From NCBI GenBank assembly GCA_013397865.1, contig VZTI01004947.1, forward strand, positions 2,532,297 through 2,596,296: a DNA stretch of 64,000 nucleotides. The letters run 5' to 3'. Under the pieces are notes generated by a model, which saw only the letters and a program-made list of their open reading frames with translations, had not been told where the DNA came from and did not search any database. The position numbers were made by a program, and so were the translations under genes. This document shows positions 25,242 to 36,060 of the stretch, in pieces. The DNA comes from Struthidea cinerea. Lineage: Eukaryota > Chordata > Aves > Passeriformes > Corcoracidae. Positions within the stretch are counted from its first letter, which is position 1. Every line of letters starts with the position of its first letter.

Positions 25242-25247
25242 TTTATT
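25242..25247 (-). terminator. Candidate polyadenylation signal AATAAA (DHRS7B)
   Basis: TTTATT on the + strand is AATAAA on the - strand, about 305 bp past the DHRS7B stop. It is the first canonical signal seen downstream of the gene, implying a short 3'UTR. Confidence 0.6.
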
Positions 25248-25553
25248 TGTAGCAGGCCAGTAAAGCTGAGCATGCCTGGAGTGAGGTGTCTTCCAGCACA
25301 GGGGTCTCCCTGGCTGCAGTGTGTTCCCCTGACCCGTCCCCTGCAGCCTCAGCTCTCCCCCATTGTCCAAGCACCCTTCCTTCTCCAGCTGAGGTTTAGG
25401 TGCTGTCTTCCAGCAGTGTGGGGGAAACCACTTCCCAGTCTCCATGCACTGGTAAACAGCATTTTGAGAAAGGATTTTCCTGCAGGAGCACCTCCAGTGA
25501 TGTCCCAGTCGACTGCAGGGGCTCAGCCTCTCCCTGCTCAGGTGAGCTGAGCT

Positions 25554-25759
25554 CTAAGAGCCCTTTGCTTTTCTCTCCTTTTTTGCTCTAGATGCCATTA
25601 AGGTGAAGAAGAGCCTGGGGCAGAGGTTCCTCAGGTAGACAGCCAAGCAGGGGGTCAGGCCAGCCACAAGAACTTCCTTCTTCTTCTGTCCCACTGCATT
25701 GAGAACCACCTGAGCCACCTCGGCTGCCGTCTGTCCCTGGGCCGTGGTCTTGTCCATAA
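25554..25759 (-). CDS. DHRS7B: DHRS7B coding exon 7 (C-terminus and stop)
   Basis: The exon completes a split Val codon and encodes 67 further residues from MDKTTAQGQTAAEVAQVVLN to RAKKERKAKGS, with TAG at 25556-25554. It aligns to the C-terminal end of human DHRS7B, including the hydrophobic LAVYLRNLCPRLFFTLMASR segment and the lysine-rich tail. The acceptor is TTGGCAG on the - strand, phase 1 in. Confidence 0.97.
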
Positions 25760-26068
25760 CTGCCAAGGGAAAGCTGAGTGAGCACGAGCACCAGCAGGTA
25801 AACCCTCACTGAGGTACCTTTCCTAGGAATGCTCTAACATGGCTGCTTGCTTTGGTTTTTACTCCAGTTGTGTATGGGAGGACAGGCAGGTGTTCCTCAT
25901 GGTTGGCCCAGAAGGCAATAGTTGCTGTCTGGGAAGGCTAAATTTTGGGGCTTGCTGTTCCTACCCTGCATCCAGAGTTGGTTTTTGATCCTTCAGGGCT
26001 AACCTGTATCCCCACCAGAGACCAGATGTGGAGATGCTTTAGAAATAGGGCACCGAGTGGTATCTCAC

Positions 26069-26221
26069 CTCCATAGCGAGATCCATCTGCTGTGACAGCA
26101 TTGAGGGACAGGTTTGTCTGGATGTATCCAGGGCTCACGACTGTCACTTCAATGTCATACTGCTCCACCTCTGCTCGCAGACAGTCAAAGAAGGCCTGGG
26201 TAGCGTGCTTAGAGGCAGCAT
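26069..26221 (-). CDS. DHRS7B: DHRS7B coding exon 6 (active-site Tyr-Lys)
   Basis: The exon begins with the last two bases of a Tyr codon followed by AASKHATQAFFDCLRAEVEQ, so the catalytic YxxxK motif of short-chain dehydrogenases (Tyr206, Lys210 in the assembled protein) spans the exon 5/6 junction. It continues with VTVVSPGYIQTNLS, the conserved PG motif after the active site. Fifty whole codons lie between split codons; the donor is GAG|GTGAGA. Confidence 0.97.
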
Positions 26222-27273
26222 CTGGAAAACAGGAACAGGACAGTGCACCAAGGAGAAGGAGCAGGGCTGAAGAAATTTTCACTTTCTGAATGGGTTTTTC
26301 ACTGCAGTGCAGCCACTTCTCAGCAAGAACCCAAGAGTTGTTCTCCAGCCTCTACATTTGTTTCTGTTTAGCGAATGGCAGCAACAGGTAGCGGGAGAGG
26401 CAATTTAGGAAGACAAAATGTAAACTCAAGTTGAAAACTGGCTAGGATCCTGAGATTAGTATCACAGCCCTGCCAAAGCACTCCAGAGTGAACCCAAGCT
26501 GCCTCCCACTCTTGATAAAGGAGACCCAAAGCCTTTGGAAGGCAGAGGTGGCTGCCCTGCACGTGCTGAGCACTGGGGACTTGCAGAGCAGGTTCAGGGC
26601 TTGGCTGCACACAAGGCAACACCAGATCACACAGGCAGAGCAGGGAAGCGTGGCCTAGGGCAGGATTTTCCCCCGTGATATGGCTGAGTGACTCCTTTTG
26701 CTTTGGTCACTACCCGTGACTGCCAGCACCATGCCAGCAGCACCAGAGCCAGCTCAGCACAGGCTGCACACCCTGCAAGGACCCAGGCAAAGGTTGAGCT
26801 CCTGCTGCCAGATCCACGTGGCTCTGGGCCCTGTGCAAGAGCTCTGGGAGCTCCTCAGAACACACTTCCTGGAGCAATTAGACCCACATCACCTGCAAAA
26901 CCCCATGGCTCAGACATTCCAGGCTCTCCCCCACTCAGCATCATTCCTGACCCACTGTATGCCATCACCACTGTACTTCTGGTGTTTATTTTCAGTGATT
27001 TACAGATGCTTGTGTGCCAAACGCTCTCCTCTTAGTTCATCCATCTTTTAAAAGGCTTTTTTTCAGTAATCCCACCAATATTTCTTGTCATAACTAGCAT
27101 GAAGAGTTTGCTGGATCAGGATTGTTTAGGCTTTTGTTGTGGCATTGTTTGTACTATGGCACTTCATAATTTATTAAAACAAAAAAATCCTGTCTTCTTA
27201 GAGGAGATAATGCAGGCAAATGACAAGGATAAAATACCATAAAAATACGGAATTATAGTAGCTGTCAAGTGTT

Positions 27274-27307
27274 ATAGTCAAGGACTATAGTGATAGTCAA
27301 GGACTAT
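27274..27307. repeat. Two adjacent 15-nt hairpin units
   Basis: ATAGTCAAGGACTAT occurs at 27274-27288 and again at 27293-27307. Each copy is a perfect 6-bp inverted repeat (ATAGTC/GACTAT) around AAG. It lies in DHRS7B intron 5 with no known function. Confidence 0.85.
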
Positions 27308-27545
27308 CAAGCTGTTCTTAAAACATATTCTCCTTCTCCATCCCTTAAAAACTTTAGGACAGGGCTAAGATTTTGTATTTGAGAGTGCTGTCAGTGGTTT
27401 GTGACCCCATTGAGGGTGATGCACAGCTCTGCCTTCCCTGCTCGCAGCCAATTCCAGGGAGAGCTAAATGTGGAAGCAGGAGCCAAGTATTTATTCAGCC
27501 TGGTGCCCCAAATATGTCTTTCCCATCTTCTGTGGAGGTACTTAC

Positions 27546-27638
27546 ATGCAGATCTGAAAGGAATGCTTATTTTGCCTTGCACGCTGCTGATGGCCACAAT
27601 GTGGCCTTGTCTCCTCTTGATCATGGAGGGGAGAAGTG
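27546..27638 (-). CDS. DHRS7B: DHRS7B coding exon 5 (catalytic Ser)
   Basis: This short exon encodes LLPSMIKRRQGHIVAISSVQ followed by GKISIPFRSA, flanked by split Ala and Tyr codons. The second Ser of the ISS motif (Ser193) is the expected catalytic serine, 13 residues before the active-site Tyr. Splice sites are TTTGCTAG and T|GTAAGT on the - strand. It matches human DHRS7B closely. Confidence 0.97.
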
Positions 27639-28282
27639 CTAGCAAAGGACAGAAAAGACCCATTCAGACAACAGTCCTGCCATTGCTGCTGTCAAGAATC
27701 AAAGCTTTCAGAGCACTCAGAGATGCTGAAGGGAATTACAAGATCGCTGTTCAGTGCAGGGGTTGGGACAGTGCTTGGGATGCCTGACTGAAGCTGTGTC
27801 TGGCCGGGACGTTCACCTGTGAGGAGACTCCTTGTGGCTGCAGCTGCACAAGGGCTGCTGTGGTGGCTCTGATCTCCCACAGGCTGGGCAGCAGGATTTG
27901 CTTGTCCTGCCACCAGAACATCTTCCCATTTCCTGCAGCTGACACGCCCCGGGCTGAGCTTTCTGTGTAACCAAAGCTTCCTAGGAAAGCTGCAGCTCCA
28001 CTGGAACCCCCACCACGTTCTCCTGTCAGTGTCCTGTCAGTGCAGACAGGATAACTGGACATCGTCCTAAGTTCCTGCCAGGCTAGAGTCAGGAGATGGA
28101 ACCAGGTATCATCTCCAATGGGGTACTTCCCATACAGTCATGCCCAAGCACCTCCTCAGGCCTGCCCACAACCCCAAACCTCCCCTCTCACCCTGCGCTG
28201 TACCAGGTACAATTACAAACACAAGTCAAGCTGTGCTCAGTTGTGCTGGTCTGCAGAGGCATCAGCCAAGTCCATGTGGTAC

Positions 28283-28493
28283 CTTTGGTGAGGGCTATAG
28301 GTCCAAAGTAATTTGTTTCCATCACTTTCTTATCCACATCCAGTCCTGTGTCCACGATTGTGCCTCGGAAGCTGATGCCAGCGTTGTTGATCAGGATGTC
28401 CACGTGACCCAAGGCCTTCAGGATCTCCTCAGCAGCATTTACCACAGTTTTGGTGTCCGAGAGGTCAAACACCACAGTGTGAGGTTTGTGTGT
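28283..28493 (-). CDS. DHRS7B: DHRS7B coding exon 4 (NNAG motif)
   Basis: Seventy codons and one base run from THKPHTVVFDLSDTK through GHVDILINNAGISFRGTIVD to METNYFGPIALTK. NNAG (residues 140-143) is the structural motif stabilising the central beta-sheet of classical SDRs, and the Asp of FDLSD fits the adenine-ring position. The acceptor TTATTCACAG and donor AAAG|GTACCA are consistent in phase with exons 3 and 5. Confidence 0.97.
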
Positions 28494-29167
28494 CTGTGAA
28501 TAAAGTAAAGTTAGCAAAATACAGTTCAGTGCTGGATGTGCCAGCTCATGATGGGATTCCCCAGCTCTGGAAGCACAGGAGCAGGGCCATCCAGGCCCTG
28601 TGCAACTACAGTGCAGCAGTTCCATGTGGCAGGAATACGTGACAGAAGTAGGTTGTGCTTGTCTTTCTCTGCTCCTGCAGCCTGTTCCTTATACCTGAGC
28701 CTAGGAAAGGGACAAGGGAGATCTTCCTCAAGTACTAAAGTTTCCTGTTGTCTTATTAAAGGAAACACATCTGAAAAAGGCAAAACGTAACCTGTGTGTT
28801 TTCTACAGAAGCCAGCAATACCTTTCTTAGCCACTGTCAGCAGGCACAGACATAAAAAAATAAAAGCCAACAGAAAGAAAGTCACTTTTCTGGATTCAGT
28901 GTATGAGGTACAGGTGTAAGGGGTCTGGGCATTCTGCCCTCATGTGCTTTCACTTCCATTTCTAGCCAAGATGGCTTATTTTTGTGGGGTTTTTACAAGG
29001 AATGACATGCCATGTACTCCTATATCAACATCTATCCCTAACCACGGAGTTGCATTTTTCCTATTGCTCAAGAGACCAACCCACAGGCAATTCTGTAACT
29101 TCTGTAACAACCCAAGCAGAAATCCAGGCCACGTGAGCCCCCAGGCCTGTCCTTATCCCACACTCAC

Positions 29168-29283
29168 GTTTTTGCGGTGATTCTTCACGGCACAAAGCTC
29201 CTGCACCAGCTCTTTGAGCTTCTCACTGTCTCTGCCACAGAGCACCAGCTTGGAGCCAGCTGCATGGAAAGCTTTGGCACATT
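29168..29283 (-). CDS. DHRS7B: DHRS7B coding exon 3
   Basis: The exon completes a split Glu codon and encodes CAKAFHAAGSKLVLCGRDSE, then KLKELVQELCAVKNHRKN. LCGRDSEKL corresponds to the loop after the second beta-strand, which sets cofactor preference; an Arg there is typical of NADPH-dependent members. The donor is AAC|GTGAGT. The segment after ELC differs most from human in the whole protein. Confidence 0.96.
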
Positions 29284-30826
29284 CTTTGGAGGAAGCAAGG
29301 AAGAGAGAAAAGCAAGCATTTGAATACCAGACAAAGGACAGATCCACATCAAACCTGGTGATAGCTAAAACTGGCAGGGCTCAGAGGTGGCTTTATTGCT
29401 GCTGTGTGATGGTGAGGCTGATTTACAGCGAGGTCACGGCCACATCCCACTCTCCTGGGACTGTGACAGACACATGATAGTGGTGAGGCAGCTGCTGTGC
29501 TCACAGATGCTGTGCTGGTTAGACAGTTCTGTGCTGTTTACACATCCTCCCCCTCAGATGGTCAAATCTGCCTGTGCCTCTTCATTTTTGACTTGATGCC
29601 CTTCTTAAGAGGGACCGCAGTTACCCTGTGTGTGCTACCTAACACAGCACGGCCTGGTCTTAGGAGTTTCAATTTTAATGAACACCTCCAGAGGGTCTGG
29701 AAGCCTGGGATTTAATGGCTTCATCAAGGTGATTCTCTTCATCAGGAAAAGGCTGGAGAAGGGATGCCAGGCTGTTGTCCTCCTAACTGCATGTTCCTGT
29801 CCCCTCTGGGAGCCAGAGGGACAAACTGATTGTTTGCACAAAGGATGACAGTGGATGGCAATGAACACACAGTACTTAGATGTGGTCTGGTGTATTAATA
29901 ACCAGGAGTGAGGGGAGTTGTAAAAGATCTTGCAAATGAGTCAGTAGGGGAGGAGACTTTACTGTACAATGGTGGAAGTCTCTACACCCAACAGCACAGA
30001 CGGAGCTCCAGCTGGAAGGTCTCCTGGAATACTAACTTCCTCTCTTCTTGATGAGAAGTACAAGATCCTTTACCACTCCCACTCTTTGGCTGTGGCAGGC
30101 AGAGAACCCGTTCACCTCCTTTGGCCAGTTTGTGAACACCCCTGTCCTTAAGGACAAACTCACATGCAAAGGCAGCATCAATTAAAGCTCTATTTGTTCT
30201 ATAAATGTACTCATCCTAATGAAAGGCCTTGATAGCAGAGAGCACCTTGTCTTCTCTTCAAGCAGCTTTTAAAGCAATTATAGAAAGCAGAATTAGAGAA
30301 TGTAGCCATTGAAGCAAAACATAAGTTTTAGTTGGAAAAAATACTCCCTGATGTTAATAATGCTAAGAGTTTGAATTTAGACTGGATGAATTTGTACCAT
30401 GAGAGGAAAGGTACCTTAGCTTGAGGGTGAGGGACAGGGAGAAGGAGTGGAAAGTCTGGCAGAGCAGCTGGAAGTACAATAAACATGAGTGCAGAACACC
30501 AGTTCTGGGAGGTTTTAAAGAAACAATTTGGCTTCTTGGCTTTTTCAGGATTTAGGGGAAAGACCCCTGACAGCACAAGAACAACATCTAATTTCTTGCT
30601 TTGATGAGCTCCAGTTTATACAGGATGGTTAAAATTTTCTGTAACAAATGTTGAGACTTTCTTGCATCCAAACCTGCACTGACTGTGGTTATAACTCAGG
30701 TGGAGCCACATCTCTCAAAACTCGGATCAATAGGAGCTTTCAGCTCATTACTGCTTTATTCCAAGAGCTGCTCCTGCCACAACCCCCTGCCTGTCCTGCC
30801 CTTGGTGCCCTCCTTTGGGTCCATAC

Positions 30827-31002
30827 CTTTTCCCAGGCCAGAGGTGGCCCCTGTGATCACCACCACTGCTTCCTGCAGGTAGGCTCGCATCCGCATCCAC
30901 TGCAGCAGCCGGAACAGCGCGAAGATCCCCAAGCTGCCAAAAAGCAGTGGGATGATGACTGTGCTTGTGAAATCCATGAGCTTTCCTTTCTGAACTGTCT
31001 TC
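30827..31002 (-). CDS. DHRS7B: DHRS7B coding exon 2 (membrane anchor and cofactor loop)
   Basis: The exon continues from exon 1 as R-KTVQKGKL, then MDFTSTVIIPLLFGSLGIFA, a hydrophobic segment (about residues 21-42) that should anchor the protein in the ER or peroxisome membrane. Near its end lies AVVVITGATSGLGK; TGATSGLG (residues 57-64) is the TGxxxGxG nucleotide-binding loop of the Rossmann fold. The acceptor is GGCTCTAG and the donor AAAG|GTATGG. An internal Met at 30977 could be mistaken for the start if exon 1 is missed. Confidence 0.96.
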
Positions 31003-34000
31003 CTAGAGCCACAGGATGAAAGGGAAGAGATTATTTCACCATGAAGAAAATGAGCAAAGGCTGAAAACCATTTTGAAATTATTTTTCTTAACCCTGCCTT
31101 AGACCACCAATAAACCACCAAGATACCTCTGTATCTTCTGCAGGTTTCCTCATCCCTTCATTTAGGCTTTGGAAAGTTCACATCAGTACCCAATTTTAAG
31201 CATTTAAACAGTAATGTGAACATCCCAGCAGGACACTTCGCATTGCATCCTGTCAGCTGTCGCGTAACAAACCTGTGTTCAGGGATGCTGTTCCCGTGTT
31301 TTGCCCTAAATTCACCTTCTTGTAGGAAGTGTATTTGGAGTGGAAGTTCCTTTGGGCTGGGATATTTCTCCACATTCTTCTGATTGTATAAAACTGCTTG
31401 GATTTCTCTAGAACAGCCAGTAGAGATCAGTTACTGTGTATTATCCCAGATGGATATAAGCCAGTCTGTCTTTTGGAGGCTCCAGGTTTTCTCTCTGAGC
31501 CAGTTATTTGCTTAACACACTGAAATCTCATCCTGGAATTGGATTCTGATACCAAGGCATAGCCCTAATCTCCTTGCTAAGCCATTCCTTCAAGGGAGTA
31601 GTTTATATGACAGCTTACCACAGGGCCAAAGAGCAAGTGGGACCTCTGTGAAAAGGCCACTTATACTCCCTCTGTATATCCCTGAGCTTTTATCAAAACT
31701 TGGTGTAAGAGTAAAGTTAATTACAACTCCTTCCTGAAATCTTCTGGGTCACACATAAAGTCAAAACCAAAGATCAGCGTATTTTCCCTTCCCGTATTTC
31801 TTGTGCAGGCAGGAGTTTGAACTCTTGAAGTCTGAACTGCAAGACAGGCCTTTACTGGGAAGATATTGGGAAATTCTGGGCACACAACTTGTGCTCCTTC
31901 AAACAAAAGGACAGCATGAGAAGCAGAAAACAAGAGGTAACTAAGGCAGAATTCAGTGTCATTGAGTAGGACTGAGCTGGTATGGAACTGAGGGGATGGC
32001 AGGGGCTGTGCATGCCATGGAACAGAGCTAATGTGGAAAATATCAGGCTCTTCCAGATATCCATCAGGGGCTTGGAGAGAATTCCTCAAATAGCTGCTCA
32101 GTGAACAGCTTACTGAAATAGTAGTGAACTGAATAAAGTAAGTATTTCTGGAGGTACAGCTGGAACACAATAAAATAACACATAAAGACAGCTCCAAATA
32201 AACTTGGCAAGGTCTAAAAACAAAAGCATCAAGTCAGAACACAGCTCTTCTTGGGGTCCTTTGGAGCTTCCCCCTCCTGAACTAACTCGTGTGTGTACGA
32301 AGTCCTTCCTGGTGTGATCCACTGTGGATAATGCAGGGAGACATCCGGAACAGCAGCTCCCCCAGGCACAGGGAGTGTGCCCAGAGTGGGAAAGCAGAAA
32401 CCCAAAAGGAGGATTCAGCTCAGGCCACTGCAAAGCATCTTATTCCTCCAGCCCTGTGCTGAGGGAGTGCACACAGGGTTTGCAGCCAGGGACTGGTACA
32501 GTTGATTTGACATGAGACAATGGATCTTCCCTAAAATAATTCCTGGGAAAGAGATGTTTTGACACAAGGCCACTGGCCTCTTCAGGCTGGACGAGAAGGT
32601 TCTCCTGACTGATTGATGCTCAGCTGGTCATTGAAAGCAGCTGCCTTCTTTATGATTCCCCTTTTTTTGCTCTCTCAAAGGTCTCTTGAGAATCAGAACA
32701 CGAGGTGTGGGCAGGAACAACAGGTGCTGTGCTGACACTGGGCTTACAGGACATTCTGAAATAAAAAAATAATCTTCAGCCCACGTTTAGGCCCTTTCAT
32801 TATTTCCAGAGTGGGAGCTAACAGGTGCAGTGGCACTTCCTTCATGAGGCACTGGAAAAATCTGGCCCTGCTCTGGTTCTGGTTTCAGTGAAATGCAGGT
32901 GAAAAGGTAACTGGGAAGAGGGGGCTTTCCTGACACCTCTCCTAACTAAAGCACACTGAGATCTGAAAAATATGTCCAAGTCTTTTATTGTTTTTCTTTC
33001 CTTTTTCTCCACGTTATACACAGGAACTGGGCAGATTGTCCATCTCTGCCTGAAGGCTGCAGCAAGGCAAGAACCCAGGCACGAGCCACAACCTGCTTTG
33101 GCAGCTTCCAGGCTGGAGTCTGCATCAACAGGTAACTCCTCTGGGGTGGGGAAACATGGGATGGGGAAGAGAAGGAAGTGGAGCAAGAGAGAGAAGGATT
33201 TGCCAGTCAGAGATGTAAATCTGTATATTAGGGCATGCAGATGCAGTACCTTCTTCCAAGGTACTCAAATGGCCTCTTAAAAAAACCCCCAAACACAGAA
33301 AATCTCAGTTCAGTCAGAGAGAGAGAAAGAGAGAAAGAGGAAAACCCAGCTGAATAAATTATTTGGGACAGGAGGACTTCTGTAGCACTTCAGACCTACA
33401 GCAGCAAGTTTTGCTTTGATTTCGTGACTTGCTTCTATCACAAACCCAACTTTAGGTAACATTTTGAAGTAGCCAAAGACACCCCAAAGCAACTAACGCT
33501 GTGTCACTTTAAAAATGTGGGTGAGGAACATGTGGGTTCCACACATAATTTGAGATGAACTGAGCATCTCAGACCTCCTGCTCAAAGGTCTGACACCCCA
33601 CTATCACCTTTGTTCGATCATTTGGGTATTCATGCTGAAAAAACCCTGTTATTAACAGGTAATGTTGATAACATCAGGTTTTCAGAATGAGAGAAGCCAC
33701 TGCTCATAAGCTGGTTCAAATCAAGTCCTGTAATTCCCAATTCTCCATCCCAAAAGGCAGGATTGGAACATGCAGGTTCTTAGTGAGCAGAAATAAGAAC
33801 ACTGATAATGTGAGCAAATACAGGTGACTGGAAATGTTTTGAAGGCTTCCCATAGAATAAATCACATTTATCCAATTAAAAAAAAACCAAAACAGAACTT
33901 TCCCCCCGAAACAAAAACGGGATGTTATCCTATAAAAGCCAGGACAATGGTTTCTGAAGGAACAAGGATATTAATTAATAAGGTCAAGGGTGCACTAAAG

Positions 34001-35298
34001 GCAGCAAAGATGACACCAGGTCCCAAAGAACCAAACCCCTGAAAGCTTCCCCAAACAACACTGATTCTGCAGCTCCCAGAATCACACTGTCCTTTACGTG
34101 ACGAGTGGCAGCAAGTGGGAGGCTGCATTCCCAAATCCAAAGGCTGGGGGGATAAAAGGAAGGGGAAAAAAATCTTGATTTTCCTAAGGAAAAAAGCACA
34201 GCCCCTCTAAGCTTGAGTGAGGACTTTAGTGTGAAGAAAGCACAATGTCCTACCTGAGAAAAGGGCTCACTTGCAGTGACTCTGAGCTGGAGGCTCCCTC
34301 CGCTCCCGGAGCAGGACAGCCCCGACTTAAATTTGGAAATGGCAGCAATCCAAGCAAATGTGCCAAGTCCAGTGCCAGCTCAGCCACGGGCTGCCTCTAA
34401 AAACAAACCCTGGGAATAGGGGCTCTGACCTTTCCAATGGAAGGGGGGGAATTTAACCCCCAGGCTGAAAAGACAGAACTTCTGAAACCAGTAAAACTCC
34501 TAAGGAGGAATGCAGCAAGTGACAGAGCTCCTCATTCCCAACGGGAGAAGGAAAACAACAACCCAACTGCAATTCTCAAAATAAATTTGCCACCCAGGCA
34601 TTACCTGAAGCATCACCTAAGGAAACTCTTTGTATCTCAGCAGCCATTCAATGGATCCTGCCCAAGTTCTTCCATAATTGTTATGCAAAACAACAACCTC
34701 AACCCATGGTGCAGCAAGAGGGAAAAAATATGTATCCAGCACCCAAAAATCAGCGTGGACTTGAGAAATTATCTGGTCTTCCACCTGGTCTAGTGGAAGG
34801 TGTCCTTGTCCATGGCAGGGGGTTGAATGAGATGGGATTTAAGGTCCCTTCCAACCCAAACCAGTATAGAATTCTATTAAATCATATTGTCATAAATCTG
34901 CCTGCCACTTTTGCTCAGTTACAAACTGTCATTCCAACCCTCCCACGCGGAAATCCTCTCTTGGTGTCTGGGACAGAAACAAAGGTGGCATGATTAGAAA
35001 ATAGAAACATCTGTTGTTCCAAAGAGAGCATTTTGCCGACATTTACCAAATCAAGAACCACCTAAACCGCCGTGCGAACATGACAGCTGGCTGTCTCCCT
35101 GATTTATCTACGTGTTTAATGTCAGTACCAGCGGTGAACTCTGTCCTGGGGAGCGCGGGGTGTCCCTGCGCACACCAGCGCCGCGTTCTCCCAACCTCTC
35201 CCGCATTTCCCAGACCCCCGCGCCTCTCAGGGCCGCACCCGCAGCCCCCGGCCCCTCCCGGGTGTCCCCGGTGCCCTCCTGGCCTTCCTTGTCCCCAC
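31003..35298 (-). other. DHRS7B intron 1
   Basis: The largest intron of the gene (4.3 kb) contains a CR1 tail (34783-34876) and AT-rich single-copy DNA. Open frames on both strands here are not protein-like. The donor is AG|GTGGGG at 35299/35298. Confidence 0.85.
34783..34876 (+). mobile_element. CR1 LINE 3'-end fragment
   Basis: The order ACCTGGTCTAGTGGAAGG, GTCCATGGCAGGGGGTTG, TTTAAGGTCCCTTCCAACC and CAGTATAGAATTCTAT is that of a CR1 terminus in sense orientation. It is a short, 5'-truncated copy. Confidence 0.9.
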
Positions 35299-35525
35299 CT
35301 GGTCACCGCCGTCACCATGGCCACCGCCGGAAGTGACGACACGGGCACGTCCGCCCGGACTCCGCTGGGCGGCCCCTCCGCCGTGACGCCAACCGGAAGT
35401 CGCTTCCGGAGAGCATCTGCCCTCACCTGTCCGCCCGCCTGTGCAGCCCGGCCGGGGAGCGGCGCTGCCGACCAGACGTTCCGGCCTCTCGGGATTCTCC
35501 CCCCGCGTGGGGATTGCCCTGGGCC
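35150..35525 (-). promoter_or_regulatory. DHRS7B CpG-island promoter with ETS-type motifs
   Basis: The segment is CpG-rich around the start codon. CCGGAAGTG lies at 35327-35335, just upstream of the ATG on the - strand, and CCGGAAG-TCG-CTTCCGG (35393-35409) is an inverted pair of ETS/GABP cores. No TATA box was seen, consistent with a housekeeping promoter. The island ends abruptly at a CR1 copy beginning near 35527. Transcription to the right from the same island is possible but unsupported. Confidence 0.75.
35299..35318 (-). CDS. DHRS7B: DHRS7B coding exon 1 (start of PexRAP, acyl/alkyl-DHAP reductase)
   Basis: Twenty bases encode MVTAVT plus the AG of a split Arg codon; joined to exon 2 the protein starts MVTAVTRKTVQKGKLMDF, colinear with human MVSPATRKSLPKVKAMDF. 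The ATG context GGCCATGG is strong and a GTGGGG donor follows. The seven exons give a 324-residue protein (human 325). DHRS7B (PexRAP) is a membrane-bound short-chain dehydrogenase/reductase. It catalyses the NADPH-dependent reduction of acyl- or alkyl-dihydroxyacetone phosphate in ether-lipid and glycerolipid synthesis. All SDR motifs are present: TGxxxGxG 57-64, NNAG 140-143, Ser193, Tyr206, Lys210. The exon lies in a CpG island. Confidence 0.87.
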
Positions 35526-35526
35526 C

Positions 35527-35850
35527 CAGAATCCCAAAATCCCGAAGAGATCAGGCTGGAAGGAACCACTGTGGGGCATCTGGTTCAGCTTCCCTGCTCA
35601 GAGCACGGCACAGGATTGCATCCAGACCGTTCTGGAATATCCCCAGTGAGGGAGACTCCACTCCCTCTCCGCTCTCTGTTCAGGGCTTGGGCCCTGCGCT
35701 GGGAAGTTTTTTCTCATGTCCAGGTGGAACTTCCTGTCATCGGTTTGTGTCCATTCCTCTTTTGCCATTGCTGGGCCCCACGGAGCAGATCCTGGTCCAT
35801 CTCTGAACCCTCCCTGCACATCCGGAATTCCCATCTGCGGTGGTCACTGT
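35527..35850 (-). mobile_element. CR1 LINE 3' region fragment
   Basis: The + strand carries CAGAATCCCAAAATCCCG, GGCTGGAAGGAACCACTG, a GAGGGAGACTCCACTCCC block, GGGAAGTTTTTTCTCATGTCC and CAGGTGGAACTTCCTGTC, all typical of reverse-complement CR1. At about 320 bp it is the longest CR1 piece in the window. It begins about 210 bp upstream of the DHRS7B start codon. Confidence 0.9.
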
Positions 35851-35931
35851 TTCACGTGCTTACTGCTGATTACAGCGACCTAAATTCTGTCCTCTTTGAT
35901 GTCTCCACATGAAAACTGAAGATGCAGAAAC

Positions 35932-36060
35932 AATCACAGGATAAGCTCAGTTGGAAGGGACCCACACGGGTCATCAAGTCCAACTCCTGGCCCTGCACAG
36001 GACACCCCCAAAATCCCACCCTGTGCCTGAGAGTGACATTGGCTGCGCAAGGTGTGACTG
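35932..36060 (-). mobile_element. CR1 LINE 3'-end fragment
   Basis: AATCACAGGATAAGCTCAG, TTGGAAGGGACCCACACGGG, TCATCAAGTCCAACTCCTGG and a GCACAGGACACCCCCAAAAT block mark a reverse-oriented CR1 tail of a subfamily different from the neighbouring copy. Confidence 0.9.
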
